Shown here: one piece after another, positions 6,955 through 14,525 of the stretch
Position numbering within the stretch: position 1 is the stretch's first letter
Layout: each line of letters starts with the position of its first letter
The notes under the pieces: generated by a model
Database searches by the model: none
What the model was told of the DNA's origin: nothing
Seen by the model: the letters and a program-made list of their open reading frames with translations, nothing else
IMG/VR virus record: IMGVR_UViG_3300049445_000168
Coordinates: 1-34,828 of that record
Strand: one strand, 5' to 3'
Length of the DNA: 34,828 nucleotides
Source of the DNA: a virus
Program-made: the position numbers and the translations under genes

Positions 6955-8384
6955 TGCCAGGCCCGCTGGTTATCCAGAAGCCGGAACTGCCGGCGAGCAT
7001 CAATCCGCAGGGCGCGTCCGTGTTCGATGCGCCTGGGCAGGGCATTCTGCGGAAGATGGTGAGCTTGCTCGGGCTGGATGACCCGCAACAGATCATGGGC
7101 GTCGGTGCGGCGATGGATGTCGGGCCGATGGGTGGCGGGTTACTGGACGCAGCAGCGAAGCGGTTCCCACGGTTCGCACAGGCCATCAAGGCGTATCACG
7201 GGAGTCCGCACGATTTCGAGGCGTTCGATACGAGCAAGATCGGGACGGGGGAAGGCGCGCAAGCCTACGGGCACGGGTTGTATTTTGCGGAGAATCCAGA
7301 AGTCGCCGCAGAATATCGCAAACAACTGTCAGGCCATGATCTGTTGACGGTGCGCGTGCCGGGAAAGGCGCCGATTGCTGGCAATGCTATTGACGACATT
7401 GGCTTACAGGCCGTGCAGTTCCTAGAGCGTGGCAAGCAAGACGCTGGACAGTTCCCACACAATACGGCCTATTACGCACAGAAGCGTGCCGATGCAGCCG
7501 CGCAAGGATTACCAGGCGCCGCCGAACGGAATGCGCTCGTAAAGGCTCGGATCGATGAATGGGCTAATGCGAAAATTGGCTATGAGCGTAATCCCGGCCG
7601 CACGTATGAAGTGGGGATCAACGCGCACCCCGATCAGTTCCTCGACTGGGATAAGCCGCTGAGTCAACAGAGTCAAAGTGTGCAGGACGCCTTAAAGCAA
7701 TTACCGGGATTGCGAGAGGCAATACCGATCGTGAATGGCGATCAGCCGTTCCATGAATGGGCGCGTGCCTTTCAGCCGTCAGCCCCAGGGGCAGATATTG
7801 CGCGCGTAAAAGTCGGAATGGCCTTAAAGGCGACCGGCGGAAATGTTGATCAGGCGCAGGCGCTCTTTTGGCAACAGTTGGGCAACCAAGGCACATCAGA
7901 CTTTCGCGCGACGGCGGATAGTCTCTGGCGTGGCTTGCAACAGGTCAAAGACACGGTGCGTGTGGTGCCGGCAGGTCTCGACACACGCATGACCGGACAA
8001 GAAATCATCCGCAAGGCTGGATTAACTCCTGAAACATCATCAGAAGCATTAAAGGCAGCCGGCATCCCCGGCATCAAGTATCTCGATCAGGGCTCGCGCG
8101 CAATGCCCTATCGTGGCGATCCGGCCTTCCTGCATGCCGCGCAGTCGTTCAAAGACAGCGGCGCCGCGCCAGATGCCGCACTCGCCGGATTGCAATCGGC
8201 CTATCCGAAAGCGCCATTGAACGATTTGCACGGCGCCGTGAATGAGCTCTATGGCACCAGCTTAGGCCAGACGCGCAACTTCGTTGTGTTCGATGCGAAG
8301 ACGATCGACATCCTCAAGAAGTATGGCCTGCTCTTGCCCGCGGCCGGCGCAGGACTCGCCGCCAGTCAACAGGAGGGGCAATGA
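6954..8384 (+). CDS. ADP-ribosyltransferase-like polyvalent protein (ART-PolyVal type)
   Basis: A 476-residue protein. Residues ~80-123 read AYHGSPHDFEAFDTSKIG ... AYGHGLYFAENPEVAAEYRK, the signature of the ART-like domain found in phage and conjugative-element polyvalent proteins: a YHGS NAD-binding start and a G-LYF-(x)2-P-x-A-x-Y second motif. A C-terminal RNFVVFDAKTIDILKKYG (441-458) is the usual closing strand of this fold. Such proteins are thought to be delivered with phage DNA and to modify host targets; substrate unknown. The N-terminal ~70 residues are low-complexity and may be a packaging or targeting region. The stop/start overlaps (ATGA at 8381) tie it to the structural operon, which fits co-packaging in the virion. 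Fold assignment good; activity inferred. Confidence 0.8.
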   Translation: MPGPLVIQKPELPASINPQGASVFDAPGQGILRKMVSLLGLDDPQQIMGVGAAMDVGPMGGGLLDAAAKRFPRFAQAIKAYHGSPHDFEAFDTSKIGTGEGAQAYGHGLYFAENPEVAAEYRKQLSGHDLLTVRVPGKAPIAGNAIDDIGLQAVQFLERGKQDAGQFPHNTAYYAQKRADAAAQGLPGAAERNALVKARIDEWANAKIGYERNPGRTYEVGINAHPDQFLDWDKPLSQQSQSVQDALKQLPGLREAIPIVNGDQPFHEWARAFQPSAPGADIARVKVGMALKATGGNVDQAQALFWQQLGNQGTSDFRATADSLWRGLQQVKDTVRVVPAGLDTRMTGQEIIRKAGLTPETSSEALKAAGIPGIKYLDQGSRAMPYRGDPAFLHAAQSFKDSGAAPDAALAGLQSAYPKAPLNDLHGAVNELYGTSLGQTRNFVVFDAKTIDILKKYGLLLPAAGAGLAASQQEGQ

Positions 8385-8623
8385 GTAGCACGACATGGGG
8401 CGCGAATCAGCATCCAGGGATGCCCAATTTCGAGAACATCGCGAGTGCGCGCATTGTGCCCGGCGCTGACCGCTTGATCGTGGAACTCGAGCGCCGCAAG
8501 GTCGGCTTGGTTGCCTACTGCCAAATCAAGCTGGATGCCGCCGACTGGCACGCCGTGCAGGATGCGGCCAGCGACATCCGCGAACTCGACGCGAAGCTGG
8601 AGTTGTTGAAAGACGGCAAATGA
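8381..8623 (+). CDS. Hypothetical phage protein (80 aa)
   Basis: An 80-residue acidic protein starting MSSTTWGANQHPGMPNFENI. The second half is helical (WHAVQDAASDIRELDAKLELL). ATG 8381 overlaps the upstream stop as ATGA, and its stop overlaps the next ATG as ATGA at 8620. The family is not recognised. It belongs to the run of small genes between the ART-like gene and the scaffold. Confidence 0.6.
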   Translation: MSSTTWGANQHPGMPNFENIASARIVPGADRLIVELERRKVGLVAYCQIKLDAADWHAVQDAASDIRELDAKLELLKDGK

Positions 8624-8940
8624 GGCAAGAACATCCGATCATCTTCAAGCCGCTCGACCTCGATCCGCCGATGCGCACGCGGCTGCATCTGGACATCGGG
8701 CCGGGCTATCGCTGCTTCGCACGCAGTTGCGAAGCCGTGCTCGATGCGCGGGTCGATCTCGAAGAGTATCTAGCGCAAGTGCGGAACGGGGACATCGCCA
8801 ATACCGAAGGCGCGGAGCAGGACGAGCACCAAGATCAGCACGACGACAACGCGGATGACGACCTTGATGGGGGGGCTCATGGGGACGAAATTCTCGATGA
8901 GATAGAGGGCGACCCCGCAGATGACGAGGATCAGGAGTAG
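8620..8940 (+). CDS. Hypothetical protein; acidic 3' half antisense to a membrane gene
   Basis: The first ~50 residues (MRQEHPIIFKPLDLDPP, then DIGPGYRCFARSC and VDLEEYLAQV) look like an ordinary protein, and the ATGA start at 8620 fits the operon. The remaining ~56 residues are extremely Asp/Glu/Gln/His-rich (NTEGAEQDEHQDQHDDNADD and so on). This acidic run is the exact antisense of a hydrophobic membrane protein on the - strand (8770-8949), so its composition is a by-product of one strand encoding the other. The ribosome-binding site of the next + gene (AGGAG, 8933-8937) lies inside this gene's 3' end. The N-terminal half is likely real; how much of the tail is functional is unclear. Confidence 0.5.
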   Translation: MRQEHPIIFKPLDLDPPMRTRLHLDIGPGYRCFARSCEAVLDARVDLEEYLAQVRNGDIANTEGAEQDEHQDQHDDNADDDLDGGAHGDEILDEIEGDPADDEDQE

Positions 8941-8949
8941 TTCAATCAT
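8770..8949 (-). CDS. Small two-helix membrane protein (Thivi_2564-like), antisense
   Basis: A 59-residue - strand protein starting MIELLLILVICGVALYLI. It has two membrane helices (about residues 2-22 and 29-47) joined by FVPMSPPIKVVIR, ending LLRAFGIGDVPVPHLR. The pattern hydrophobic helix - (Y)LIxxxxPM-PIK - VVVxLxLVLxLLxxFG - PHLR matches a widespread family of tiny bacterial/phage membrane proteins (Thivi_2564-like), from memory. It lies wholly opposite the 3' part of the 8620 gene, and its ATG shares a CATG with the ATG of the + gene at 8948. It is the only - strand gene in the late region. No clear ribosome-binding site is seen upstream. Function unknown. Confidence 0.7.
   Translation of the reverse strand: MIELLLILVICGVALYLIENFVPMSPPIKVVIRVVVVLILVLVLLRAFGIGDVPVPHLR
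8933..8937 (+). promoter_or_regulatory. Ribosome-binding site for the gene at 8948
   Basis: AGGAG lies ten bases before ATG 8948. It decides that start over an in-frame ATG at 8921, which would precede it. Confidence 0.6.
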
Positions 8950-9154
8950 GGCGCAGGCTACCACACTCGGCGTTGCGGCTCTGTGCGCTTTGGCACTCTC
9001 GGCCAGCATGGCGGCGATGGGCACGGAACTGTGCTTCTCCAAAGGCGAGAAGATTGACGGCCTGAACAAGATCTGCTTTTATCGCTGCCCATCAGGCGAT
9101 GCGGCGATGACCGTGAAGAGTTACGAGCTGTGTCCGGTCAACATCAAGAGGTAA
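8948..9154 (+). CDS. Small secreted cysteine-rich protein (68 aa)
   Basis: A 68-residue protein with an N-terminal hydrophobic signal-like stretch (MAQATTLGVAALCALALSAS) and a likely cut around residues 20-24. The mature part has four cysteines (C29, C43, C47, C62) in a GLNKICFYRCPSGDAA ... ELCPV arrangement that could form two disulfides outside the cytoplasm. Similar short exported proteins, with GLNKICxYxC followed by ELCP, occur in phages and bacteria, from memory, without known function. The AGGAG site fixes ATG 8948. It starts on the same CATG as the antisense membrane gene, so the two could form a regulated divergent pair. Confidence 0.7.
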   Translation: MAQATTLGVAALCALALSASMAAMGTELCFSKGEKIDGLNKICFYRCPSGDAAMTVKSYELCPVNIKR

Positions 9155-9156
9155 CC

Positions 9157-9375
9157 ATGCCGGCGAAAAGTAAAGCGCAACAGCACCTGATGGCCGCGGC
9201 GGAACATGGGGCCACGTTTCCGATGGCGCAGAAGGTGCGCGGCTCGATGAGCGTGAAGCAACTACATGACTTCGCGGTTAGCATCACGAAGGGCAAGCCG
9301 GCGCACGTCGCGAAGGCGAGCGGACATCCGCATAAGAACCTCGGTGCATTCCTGCATCGAAAGAAGGGCCGATGA
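9157..9375 (+). CDS. DUF3008-like small basic protein (72 aa)
   Basis: A 72-residue basic protein starting MPAKSKAQQHLMAAAEHGA, with MSVKQLHDFAVSITKGKP in the middle. The PAKSKAQQ(x)LM opening and the SM(S)xKQLxDFA segment match the small DUF3008-type proteins of bacteria and phages. ATG 9157 follows AGAGGT and starts two bases after the preceding stop; an upstream in-frame ATG at 9130 lies inside the previous gene. The stop overlaps the scaffold ATG as ATGA. Lys-rich and Gly/His-rich at the end (SGHPHKNLGAFLHRKKGR), it could bind nucleic acid, but no function is established. Confidence 0.7.
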   Translation: MPAKSKAQQHLMAAAEHGATFPMAQKVRGSMSVKQLHDFAVSITKGKPAHVAKASGHPHKNLGAFLHRKKGR

Positions 9376-10367
9376 GCGAAGTAGCCGTTGCCACGCCTGA
9401 CCCGAACGCCATCAGCACGCATGAATCGAGCGATGGCCGCACACTGAGCGGCATGGGCGTCACGTCAGAGGCGCTAGCCGATGTCATGGAGCGGCACGAG
9501 CCGGAACCGGTGGCCGAAGCGCCAGCCGCCCCGGCTGAACCGGCCAAGCCTGCGACACGCGGGCAGGCGCGGTTTGCCGAACTGACGAAGGCCCGCAAGG
9601 ATGCCGAGGCGCGGGCTACACAATTCGAAAAGGAACTGACCGAATTACGTAGTCAGTCCTCCCAAGCTCCTGCGGCGCCTACACCGACCGCTACCCCGGC
9701 GGCCACTGTTCCGACGTCGCCTTCTCCGTCTGGTCCCGAACGGGGAGACTCGGGGCGCCCTTCGGGGCTGCGCACGCAGCCATCCGAAGACGAGATCGGC
9801 ACGAAATATAAAACCTACGCGGAATTTATGGTAGACTCCGCGCGTTGGGTTACGGAACAGGCAGGATATGTTCCGCGAGCCGACGTCGAAGCCATTATCC
9901 GGCAAGGCATCGAAGCGGATAGGGCCTCTCGCGACTTTAACGCCACGGTCGAAAGCACACGGGCCAAGGGGCGGAAGGTCTACGCAGACTTCGATGCGAT
10001 GGTCAAGAGCGGGCCGGGTTCGCAAGTGCCCATGGACGGCGCGAAAATACACGCCATCCTGACGCATCCCGCGACTGAACATCTGCAATACGCGATCATG
10101 AAGGACGGCGCGCTGGCTCAACGACTCGCGCAAGCGAATCCAATTGAGTTTGGGATGCTGCTCTCCACGCTCGCACCGACGAATGGCGCCGCACCACTGG
10201 CCTCGACGCCGAACGCCGGAACGATCACGCCGCCTGCCCCAATTCAGCCAGTGGGGTCCGGTAGCCCAACGACGCCGACACCGTCTGCCTCTCTCATCAA
10301 GGGCTACGACTTCGATAAGTCTGGCTACCGCGAGAAGAGAGCACAGGAGCGGAAAGCGCGTCGATAA
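9372..10367 (+). CDS. Probable capsid scaffolding protein
   Basis: A 331-residue acidic protein directly before the coat gene, the classic place for a scaffold. It has an early coiled coil (RFAELTKARKDAEARATQFE, ending near EKELTELRSQ), a Pro/Ala/Thr-rich linker (residues ~95-130), a helical middle domain (TYAEFMVDSARWVTEQAGYV onward) and another Pro/Thr linker. It ends with a basic tail, YREKRAQERKARR. A short basic helical C-terminus is how P22-type scaffolds contact the coat protein. ATGA overlap with the previous gene fixes ATG 9372. Assigned from order and architecture rather than sequence signature. Confidence 0.75.
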   Translation: MSEVAVATPDPNAISTHESSDGRTLSGMGVTSEALADVMERHEPEPVAEAPAAPAEPAKPATRGQARFAELTKARKDAEARATQFEKELTELRSQSSQAPAAPTPTATPAATVPTSPSPSGPERGDSGRPSGLRTQPSEDEIGTKYKTYAEFMVDSARWVTEQAGYVPRADVEAIIRQGIEADRASRDFNATVESTRAKGRKVYADFDAMVKSGPGSQVPMDGAKIHAILTHPATEHLQYAIMKDGALAQRLAQANPIEFGMLLSTLAPTNGAAPLASTPNAGTITPPAPIQPVGSGSPTTPTPSASLIKGYDFDKSGYREKRAQERKARR

Positions 10368-10382
10368 GAGTAGGGCCGCCTC

Positions 10383-11627
10383 ATGGCGAATACGTTCCTC
10401 ACGAACGACATCGTCACCTTCGAAGCTCTCGACGTGCTCGAGAACACCGACAAGGTGATGCAGCGCATCAACAGCGAATATTCCGATCAGTTCGACTTTG
10501 GCGGCACAGTGCTCGGCCAGACGTTGAACATCCGCAAACCGCCACGCTATATCGGCCGGCTTGGCCAGGCCGCCCAGATCGAAGCGATTACCGAGACGTT
10601 CGTGCCGCTCACGCTGTCGTATCAGCGTGGCATTGACACGCAGGTGTCCTCGCAGAACCTGGCCCTCGACATCGACAACTACCGCGAACGGGTGCTGAAG
10701 CCGCAGATCGTGCGCCTCAACAACCTGATCGATCAGGACGTCTGCAACTTGGCGCAGGGCTTGAACAACTGGGTGGGCACGCCGGGCACGACGCCGACGA
10801 CGCTGACCAGTTACGGCCTCGCGAAAGTGAAGCTGGATAACAACGCGTGTCCCGCCGAAGACCGTTACGCCTGGCTGAGCCCGATTGCCGATTTCACCCT
10901 GATGGACAACCTGAAGGGCTTGTTCAATAGCGGCAAGGCGATTAGCGCGCAATACGAGTCAGGCTCGATGACGGAATCGGGCACGCTCGGGATGGGCTGG
11001 GATATGGACCAGAACATCTACGTGCAGACCGTGGGCACGCTCGGTGCGGCGACACCAGTGGTCGGCACGGCGCCGGCCAATGGCGCGACAACCATCAGCA
11101 CGACGGGCTGGAGCACGAGCACGCTGAACGCGGGCGACAAGTTCTCCTTCGTCTCGACCACGACCCCGGTCAACCTCGTCAATCCCCAGAACTACCAGAA
11201 CATGGGCCAGCCGCAGCAGTTCGTGGTCACGGCGACCACGAGCGATTCCGGCGGCACGATGGTCATTCCGTTTGCGCCGGCCATCTACGGGCCGGGGCAG
11301 CAGCTGCAGAACGTGACGAACCTGCCGGCCGTCTCGACGGCGCTGTATGTCTACGACACGCCAGCCGCTAACTTCTCGCTCATCACCGGCAAGTCCTCGC
11401 CCTTCAACATCGTCGGCAACAAGAACTTCGGCACGCTGGCCATGGTCGACATGCCACTGCCGGGCGGCACCGACCGGGCGTATCGGGCGGCCTCGAAGAA
11501 GTCTGGCAAGGCGATTCGCTGCATCCGCGATTACGTGGCGACCACTGACCAGTGGATTCAGCGTCTGGACGTGCTGTATGGCACGGCGGTGCTGCGGCAA
11601 GAGCTCGCGTGCGTCGTCGGTGGGTAG
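10383..11627 (+). CDS. Major capsid (coat) protein, P22 gp5-like
   Basis: A 414-residue protein starting MANTFLTNDIVTFEALDVLE, the hallmark opening of P22-type coat proteins (HK97 fold). A GQTLNIRKPPRYIGRLG segment follows, and a long helix region (NYRERVLKPQIVRLNNLID). A central insertion rich in Thr/Gly (about residues 215-300) likely corresponds to the inserted I-domain. It ends with the conserved-type region GKAIRCIRDY ... RLDVLYGTAVL. Hundreds of copies form the icosahedral shell. Length close to P22 coat (~430 aa). Only 15 bases separate it from the scaffold. Confidence 0.92.
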   Translation: MANTFLTNDIVTFEALDVLENTDKVMQRINSEYSDQFDFGGTVLGQTLNIRKPPRYIGRLGQAAQIEAITETFVPLTLSYQRGIDTQVSSQNLALDIDNYRERVLKPQIVRLNNLIDQDVCNLAQGLNNWVGTPGTTPTTLTSYGLAKVKLDNNACPAEDRYAWLSPIADFTLMDNLKGLFNSGKAISAQYESGSMTESGTLGMGWDMDQNIYVQTVGTLGAATPVVGTAPANGATTISTTGWSTSTLNAGDKFSFVSTTTPVNLVNPQNYQNMGQPQQFVVTATTSDSGGTMVIPFAPAIYGPGQQLQNVTNLPAVSTALYVYDTPAANFSLITGKSSPFNIVGNKNFGTLAMVDMPLPGGTDRAYRAASKKSGKAIRCIRDYVATTDQWIQRLDVLYGTAVLRQELACVVGG

Positions 11628-11674
11628 TCAAGGCTGAGAGGTCTTGTGAGAACGTGCCCGTTAACCTCTGACTC

Positions 11675-11678
11675 GGAG
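11675..11678 (+). promoter_or_regulatory. Ribosome-binding site after the coat gene
   Basis: GGAG eight bases before ATG 11687. The 59-base gap it sits in also has a weak AGAGGT/ACCTCT inverted pair (11637-11642 and 11664-11669, 21-base loop), which is not strong enough to call a terminator. Confidence 0.55.
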
Positions 11679-11686
11679 TAATCGAC

Positions 11687-12274
11687 ATGGCTTTGACTGC
11701 AACGACGCTCGCGGGAGCAAAAGCGACTAACGATGTGGTGATCAACCTGACGTCGGCAACGGGTGCCTTGCCGAAAATGCTGGCGCTCGTGGACGCGGAA
11801 TGGGTGCGCATCACCAGCAACAACCTGACGCCTGTGCTCGGTTGCGTGCCGGGCTACAACGGCTCGACGGCGGGGCCGCACGGCATCCTGGCGCCGGTCA
11901 TCTACGGCAATCAGGCCGACTTCGTGAACGTGGGCATCCCGTTCAAGGGTGTCGTCACGAGTCAGAGCTTTGGCGTCAGCGGCGCGATTACCGGCCCTGG
12001 CGGCGCGGGCACCGTGCCTGTGGCCGATGTGGCGGTGATCTACCTGACGAAGGCTGGCGTGGGCGCCATGACGCTGGCGGCCCCGGCGATTGACCAGTTG
12101 AACACGCTGGTGTTCATCAGCACAACCGCACAGGCGCATACCATCACGATGGCGGGCAACGCGTCGGCCACCGACGTGGCGACGTTTGGCGGCGCCATCG
12201 GCAACAGCTGCACAATGAAGGCGTCCAACGGCGTCTGGGCCTGCGTGGCGCAGAACGGTGTGACGGTCGCCTAA
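11687..12274 (+). CDS. Probable virion decoration protein (domain A)
   Basis: A 195-residue Gly/Ala/Thr/Val-rich beta-type protein. Residues 1-~75 (MALTATTLAGAKATNDVVIN, LPKMLALVDAEWVRIT, PGYNGSTAGPHG) are clearly related to the first ~80 residues of the next gene product. The second half (VGAMTLAAPAIDQLNTLVFI, AHTITMAGNASA) is a separate beta domain. A good GGAG site precedes ATG 11687. Position right after the coat gene and composition fit a capsid decoration or head-fibre base protein. It ends TAATG with the next gene. Function inferred. Confidence 0.65.
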   Translation: MALTATTLAGAKATNDVVINLTSATGALPKMLALVDAEWVRITSNNLTPVLGCVPGYNGSTAGPHGILAPVIYGNQADFVNVGIPFKGVVTSQSFGVSGAITGPGGAGTVPVADVAVIYLTKAGVGAMTLAAPAIDQLNTLVFISTTAQAHTITMAGNASATDVATFGGAIGNSCTMKASNGVWACVAQNGVTVA

Positions 12275-13062
12275 TGGCGCTGACCTCGACCACGTTGTCG
12301 CTGGCGAAGATTCGCCATGACAAGTATGTGAAGCTGACGTCAGTGACGGGCATCGTGCCCAAGATGCTCGTCTACGTCGAAGGCGAATACATGCGCGTGA
12401 CGGATACGTCAGCGACCGGCGCGTCCATCGTGGGGATCGTGCCGGGCGTGAACGGCACGACGGCCATATGGCACGAAAACGGGGCGCCCGCGTATTTCGG
12501 GTTCCCCGGCGACTTCCCCAATGGTCCGTTGGGTCCATCCTTCAACGACTTACTGGCCTCCGCGGCGAGTGTGTCGACGGTGACAACGGGCTATGCGGCG
12601 GATACCTATCTCGTGGGCTCGTCCGTGCCGGTTCCGCTCGGTGGCTTCACATCTGGGATGCGCTACGTTTGCACCTTCGACATGGTGAAGACGGCAGCGG
12701 GGACCGCAACCCCTACGGTGATTGTGCGCATCGGCACGGCTGGGAGCACGGGCGATGCGGCCATCCTGACGTTCACCTTTGCGGCGGGAACCGCCGCGAT
12801 CGACACCGGCACCTTTGTGGTGTCGGCACATTTCCGGCTGGCTGGCACGGCCGCCGTCTTGGCTGGCACGTGCGAATGTCGGCATGCCTTAGCCGCGACG
12901 GGCTTGATTGCGACGGGGGCATCAGGGCAAGGGCAGCTTGCGGTCGTGTCGTCCGCGTTCGACGCGACACCGGCCAACTTGTTTATTGGTGTGTCCTTCA
13001 ACGGCGGCGCGTCCTTCTCTGGGACGAATACCATTGTTGAAGCCGAATTGAAGGGATACTGA
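12274..13062 (+). CDS. Probable decoration/head-fibre protein (domains A+B)
   Basis: A 262-residue two-domain protein. Residues 1-~80 (MALTSTTLSLAKIRHDKYVK, VPKMLVYVEGEYMRVT, PGVNGTTAIWHENG) repeat domain A of the preceding gene. Residues ~105-262 (SGMRYVCTFDMVKTAAGTAT, VIVRIGTAG, HALAATGLIATGASG, GVSFNGGASFSGTN) form beta domain B, repeated in the next gene. It therefore links two otherwise separate neighbours. Such B domains (TFDMVKTAAGT ... NGGASxSGTN) recur in virion appendage proteins, from memory. ATG 12274 shares bases with the upstream TAA. Confidence 0.65.
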   Translation: MALTSTTLSLAKIRHDKYVKLTSVTGIVPKMLVYVEGEYMRVTDTSATGASIVGIVPGVNGTTAIWHENGAPAYFGFPGDFPNGPLGPSFNDLLASAASVSTVTTGYAADTYLVGSSVPVPLGGFTSGMRYVCTFDMVKTAAGTATPTVIVRIGTAGSTGDAAILTFTFAAGTAAIDTGTFVVSAHFRLAGTAAVLAGTCECRHALAATGLIATGASGQGQLAVVSSAFDATPANLFIGVSFNGGASFSGTNTIVEAELKGY

Positions 13063-13063
13063 C

Positions 13064-13693
13064 ATGGCTGGATCTCCACAGGCCGGCGGCGCGTTCCTCC
13101 CGGCCCTCGATTACGACGTCACGGGCCAGATGCGTCTGGTGCCACCGAATCCGCTCAATGCGCCCGTCCTCGCCACGCTGAAATCGAACGTCAGCACGGC
13201 GGATGTCTCGGCGGGTTATGCCACAGACACGTATCTGGCGGGCTCGAGCATCGCCGCGCCAGCGATGGGCTTCACGGCCGGCATGCGGTATATCTGCACG
13301 TTTGATATGGTGAAAACCGCGGCTGGCACGGCGGCGGCCACAGTCATCGTGCGCATTGGCACCGCTGGCGCGGTGGGTGATGCGGCGATTCTGACCTTTA
13401 CCTGGGCCGCAGGCACCGCGGCCGTCGACACCGGCACGTTTACCGTCACGGCGCATTTCCGCACGGTCGGCAGTGGCACGGTGGCAGTGGTGGCTGGCAC
13501 GTGCGTCTGCACACACGCCTTGGCGGCGACCGGCCTCGTGGCCACGGGTGCGTCAGGCAATGGCCAGTTGCAGGTCACGTCCAGCGGGTTTGATTCGACA
13601 CCGGCCGGATCGTTTATTGGCGTCTCGTTCAACGGGGGCGCGTCGTTCTCGGGCACCAATAAGCTGGTGCAGGCCGAACTCAGGAGCTACTAA
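13064..13693 (+). CDS. Probable decoration/head-fibre protein (domain B)
   Basis: A 209-residue protein with a short unique N-terminus (MAGSPQAGGAFLPALDYDV). From residue ~45 it carries the same beta domain B as the upstream gene: AGMRYICTFDMVKTAAGTAA, VIVRIGTAG, CTHALAATGLVATGASGNG and GVSFNGGASFSGTN are close matches. The pair probably arose by duplication. It begins one base after the preceding stop and ends TAATG with the next gene. Likely a virion surface component; not tied to a named protein. Confidence 0.65.
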   Translation: MAGSPQAGGAFLPALDYDVTGQMRLVPPNPLNAPVLATLKSNVSTADVSAGYATDTYLAGSSIAAPAMGFTAGMRYICTFDMVKTAAGTAAATVIVRIGTAGAVGDAAILTFTWAAGTAAVDTGTFTVTAHFRTVGSGTVAVVAGTCVCTHALAATGLVATGASGNGQLQVTSSGFDSTPAGSFIGVSFNGGASFSGTNKLVQAELRSY

Positions 13694-14208
13694 TGGCGTT
13701 GAGTCCTGAACTCCTCGCAGAAATCAAACAGGCGTTTGCGGATGGCTCGCTGACCGCAGCCGAATTCCAGCAGGGTGCGCGCTCGCCGTTTCGTCCACGT
13801 CAATTGCACGACTTGCGGCTGCTGCCGACGAAGGATGATCCCCGGCCGACGTTCTTCTGGTCCGTCGAAGGGCCACGCAACAACCCGGATGCCGGCAAGA
13901 CGTTTCCCTATCCGCGGCTATTGTGGAGTCCAGCCGGCGAAGAGATCACGGTGCAGAGCGCGACAGAGCATCGGGATTACGTCGCCAAGGGCTATCTCGA
14001 GAAAGACCCTGGCACGGTCGTGGTCGACCAGGCCGACGCCATCAAGCGCATGCTCGAGGCGTTGTCCCCGGCCGATCGCGACCTCGTGATCAACGGGCAG
14101 AAGAAAGCGCGCATGCAGGCGATCCAGGACCAGATGGCCGAACTCTCGGATGACGATCTCGCCTCGGTTATTGCCTCGCTCGAGCCGAAAGCGAGAAAGA
14201 GCGCGTAA
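13693..14208 (+). CDS. Hypothetical structural-operon protein (171 aa)
   Basis: A 171-residue protein starting MALSPELLAEIKQAFADGSL. It has a central segment with several Trp and Pro (RPTFFWSVEGPRNNP, RLLWSPAGEEITV) and a helical acidic C-terminus (DRDLVINGQKKARMQAIQDQ, then DDDLASVIASLEPKA). No known family is recognised. It starts on the preceding stop (TAATG) and lies between decoration-type proteins and a zinc-finger protein, so it may be a head accessory. Confidence 0.6.
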   Translation: MALSPELLAEIKQAFADGSLTAAEFQQGARSPFRPRQLHDLRLLPTKDDPRPTFFWSVEGPRNNPDAGKTFPYPRLLWSPAGEEITVQSATEHRDYVAKGYLEKDPGTVVVDQADAIKRMLEALSPADRDLVINGQKKARMQAIQDQMAELSDDDLASVIASLEPKARKSA

Positions 14209-14525
14209 TGGCGTTCCAGTCGCAGCGGTCCTACGAGGGCGTCATCCTGATTGACCATCGGGCGTCACCGGGCACGCCAGATGTGCCGGAAGGGCGCACT
14301 TACGAAGGCATCGTGAAGGTGTGCGGGCATTGTCAGCGGAACGCGATGCTCAATCCGAATCAGCGAGGCGCCCTCGGACGCTGCCCGAAATGCGCGCAGT
14401 ATATCTGCCGCGCCTGCGAAGCGACGTATCACGCCACAAACGCCTGTTTTACGGTGCAGGAGCTGATAGACGCCTGCGGAGACGGCAAACTCGATCTAGT
14501 GCTCGATAAAAGGAGATCGCTCTAA
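14208..14525 (+). CDS. Zinc-ribbon phage protein (105 aa)
   Basis: A 105-residue protein with eight potential metal ligands: C39-x2-C42 (VCGHCQ), C59-x2-C62 (CPKC), C67-x2-C70 (CRAC), H75 and C80. These could bind two zinc ions in a cross-brace-like fold. The N-terminus (SYEGVILIDHRASPG) and the SYEG ... HRASPG-type opening occur in many phage head-operon zinc proteins. Role unknown; a structural zinc protein near the capsid or a regulator are both possible. It starts in TAATG with the previous gene. Confidence 0.7.
   Translation: MAFQSQRSYEGVILIDHRASPGTPDVPEGRTYEGIVKVCGHCQRNAMLNPNQRGALGRCPKCAQYICRACEATYHATNACFTVQELIDACGDGKLDLVLDKRRSL

Noticed and set aside
9645-10952. 435-codon - strand frame
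   Set aside because: It spans the opposite strand of the scaffold and coat genes, has no family signal, and crosses two convincing + genes.
11558-12538. 326-codon - strand frame
   Set aside because: It is opposite the coat end and two decoration genes; Arg-rich low-complexity translation.
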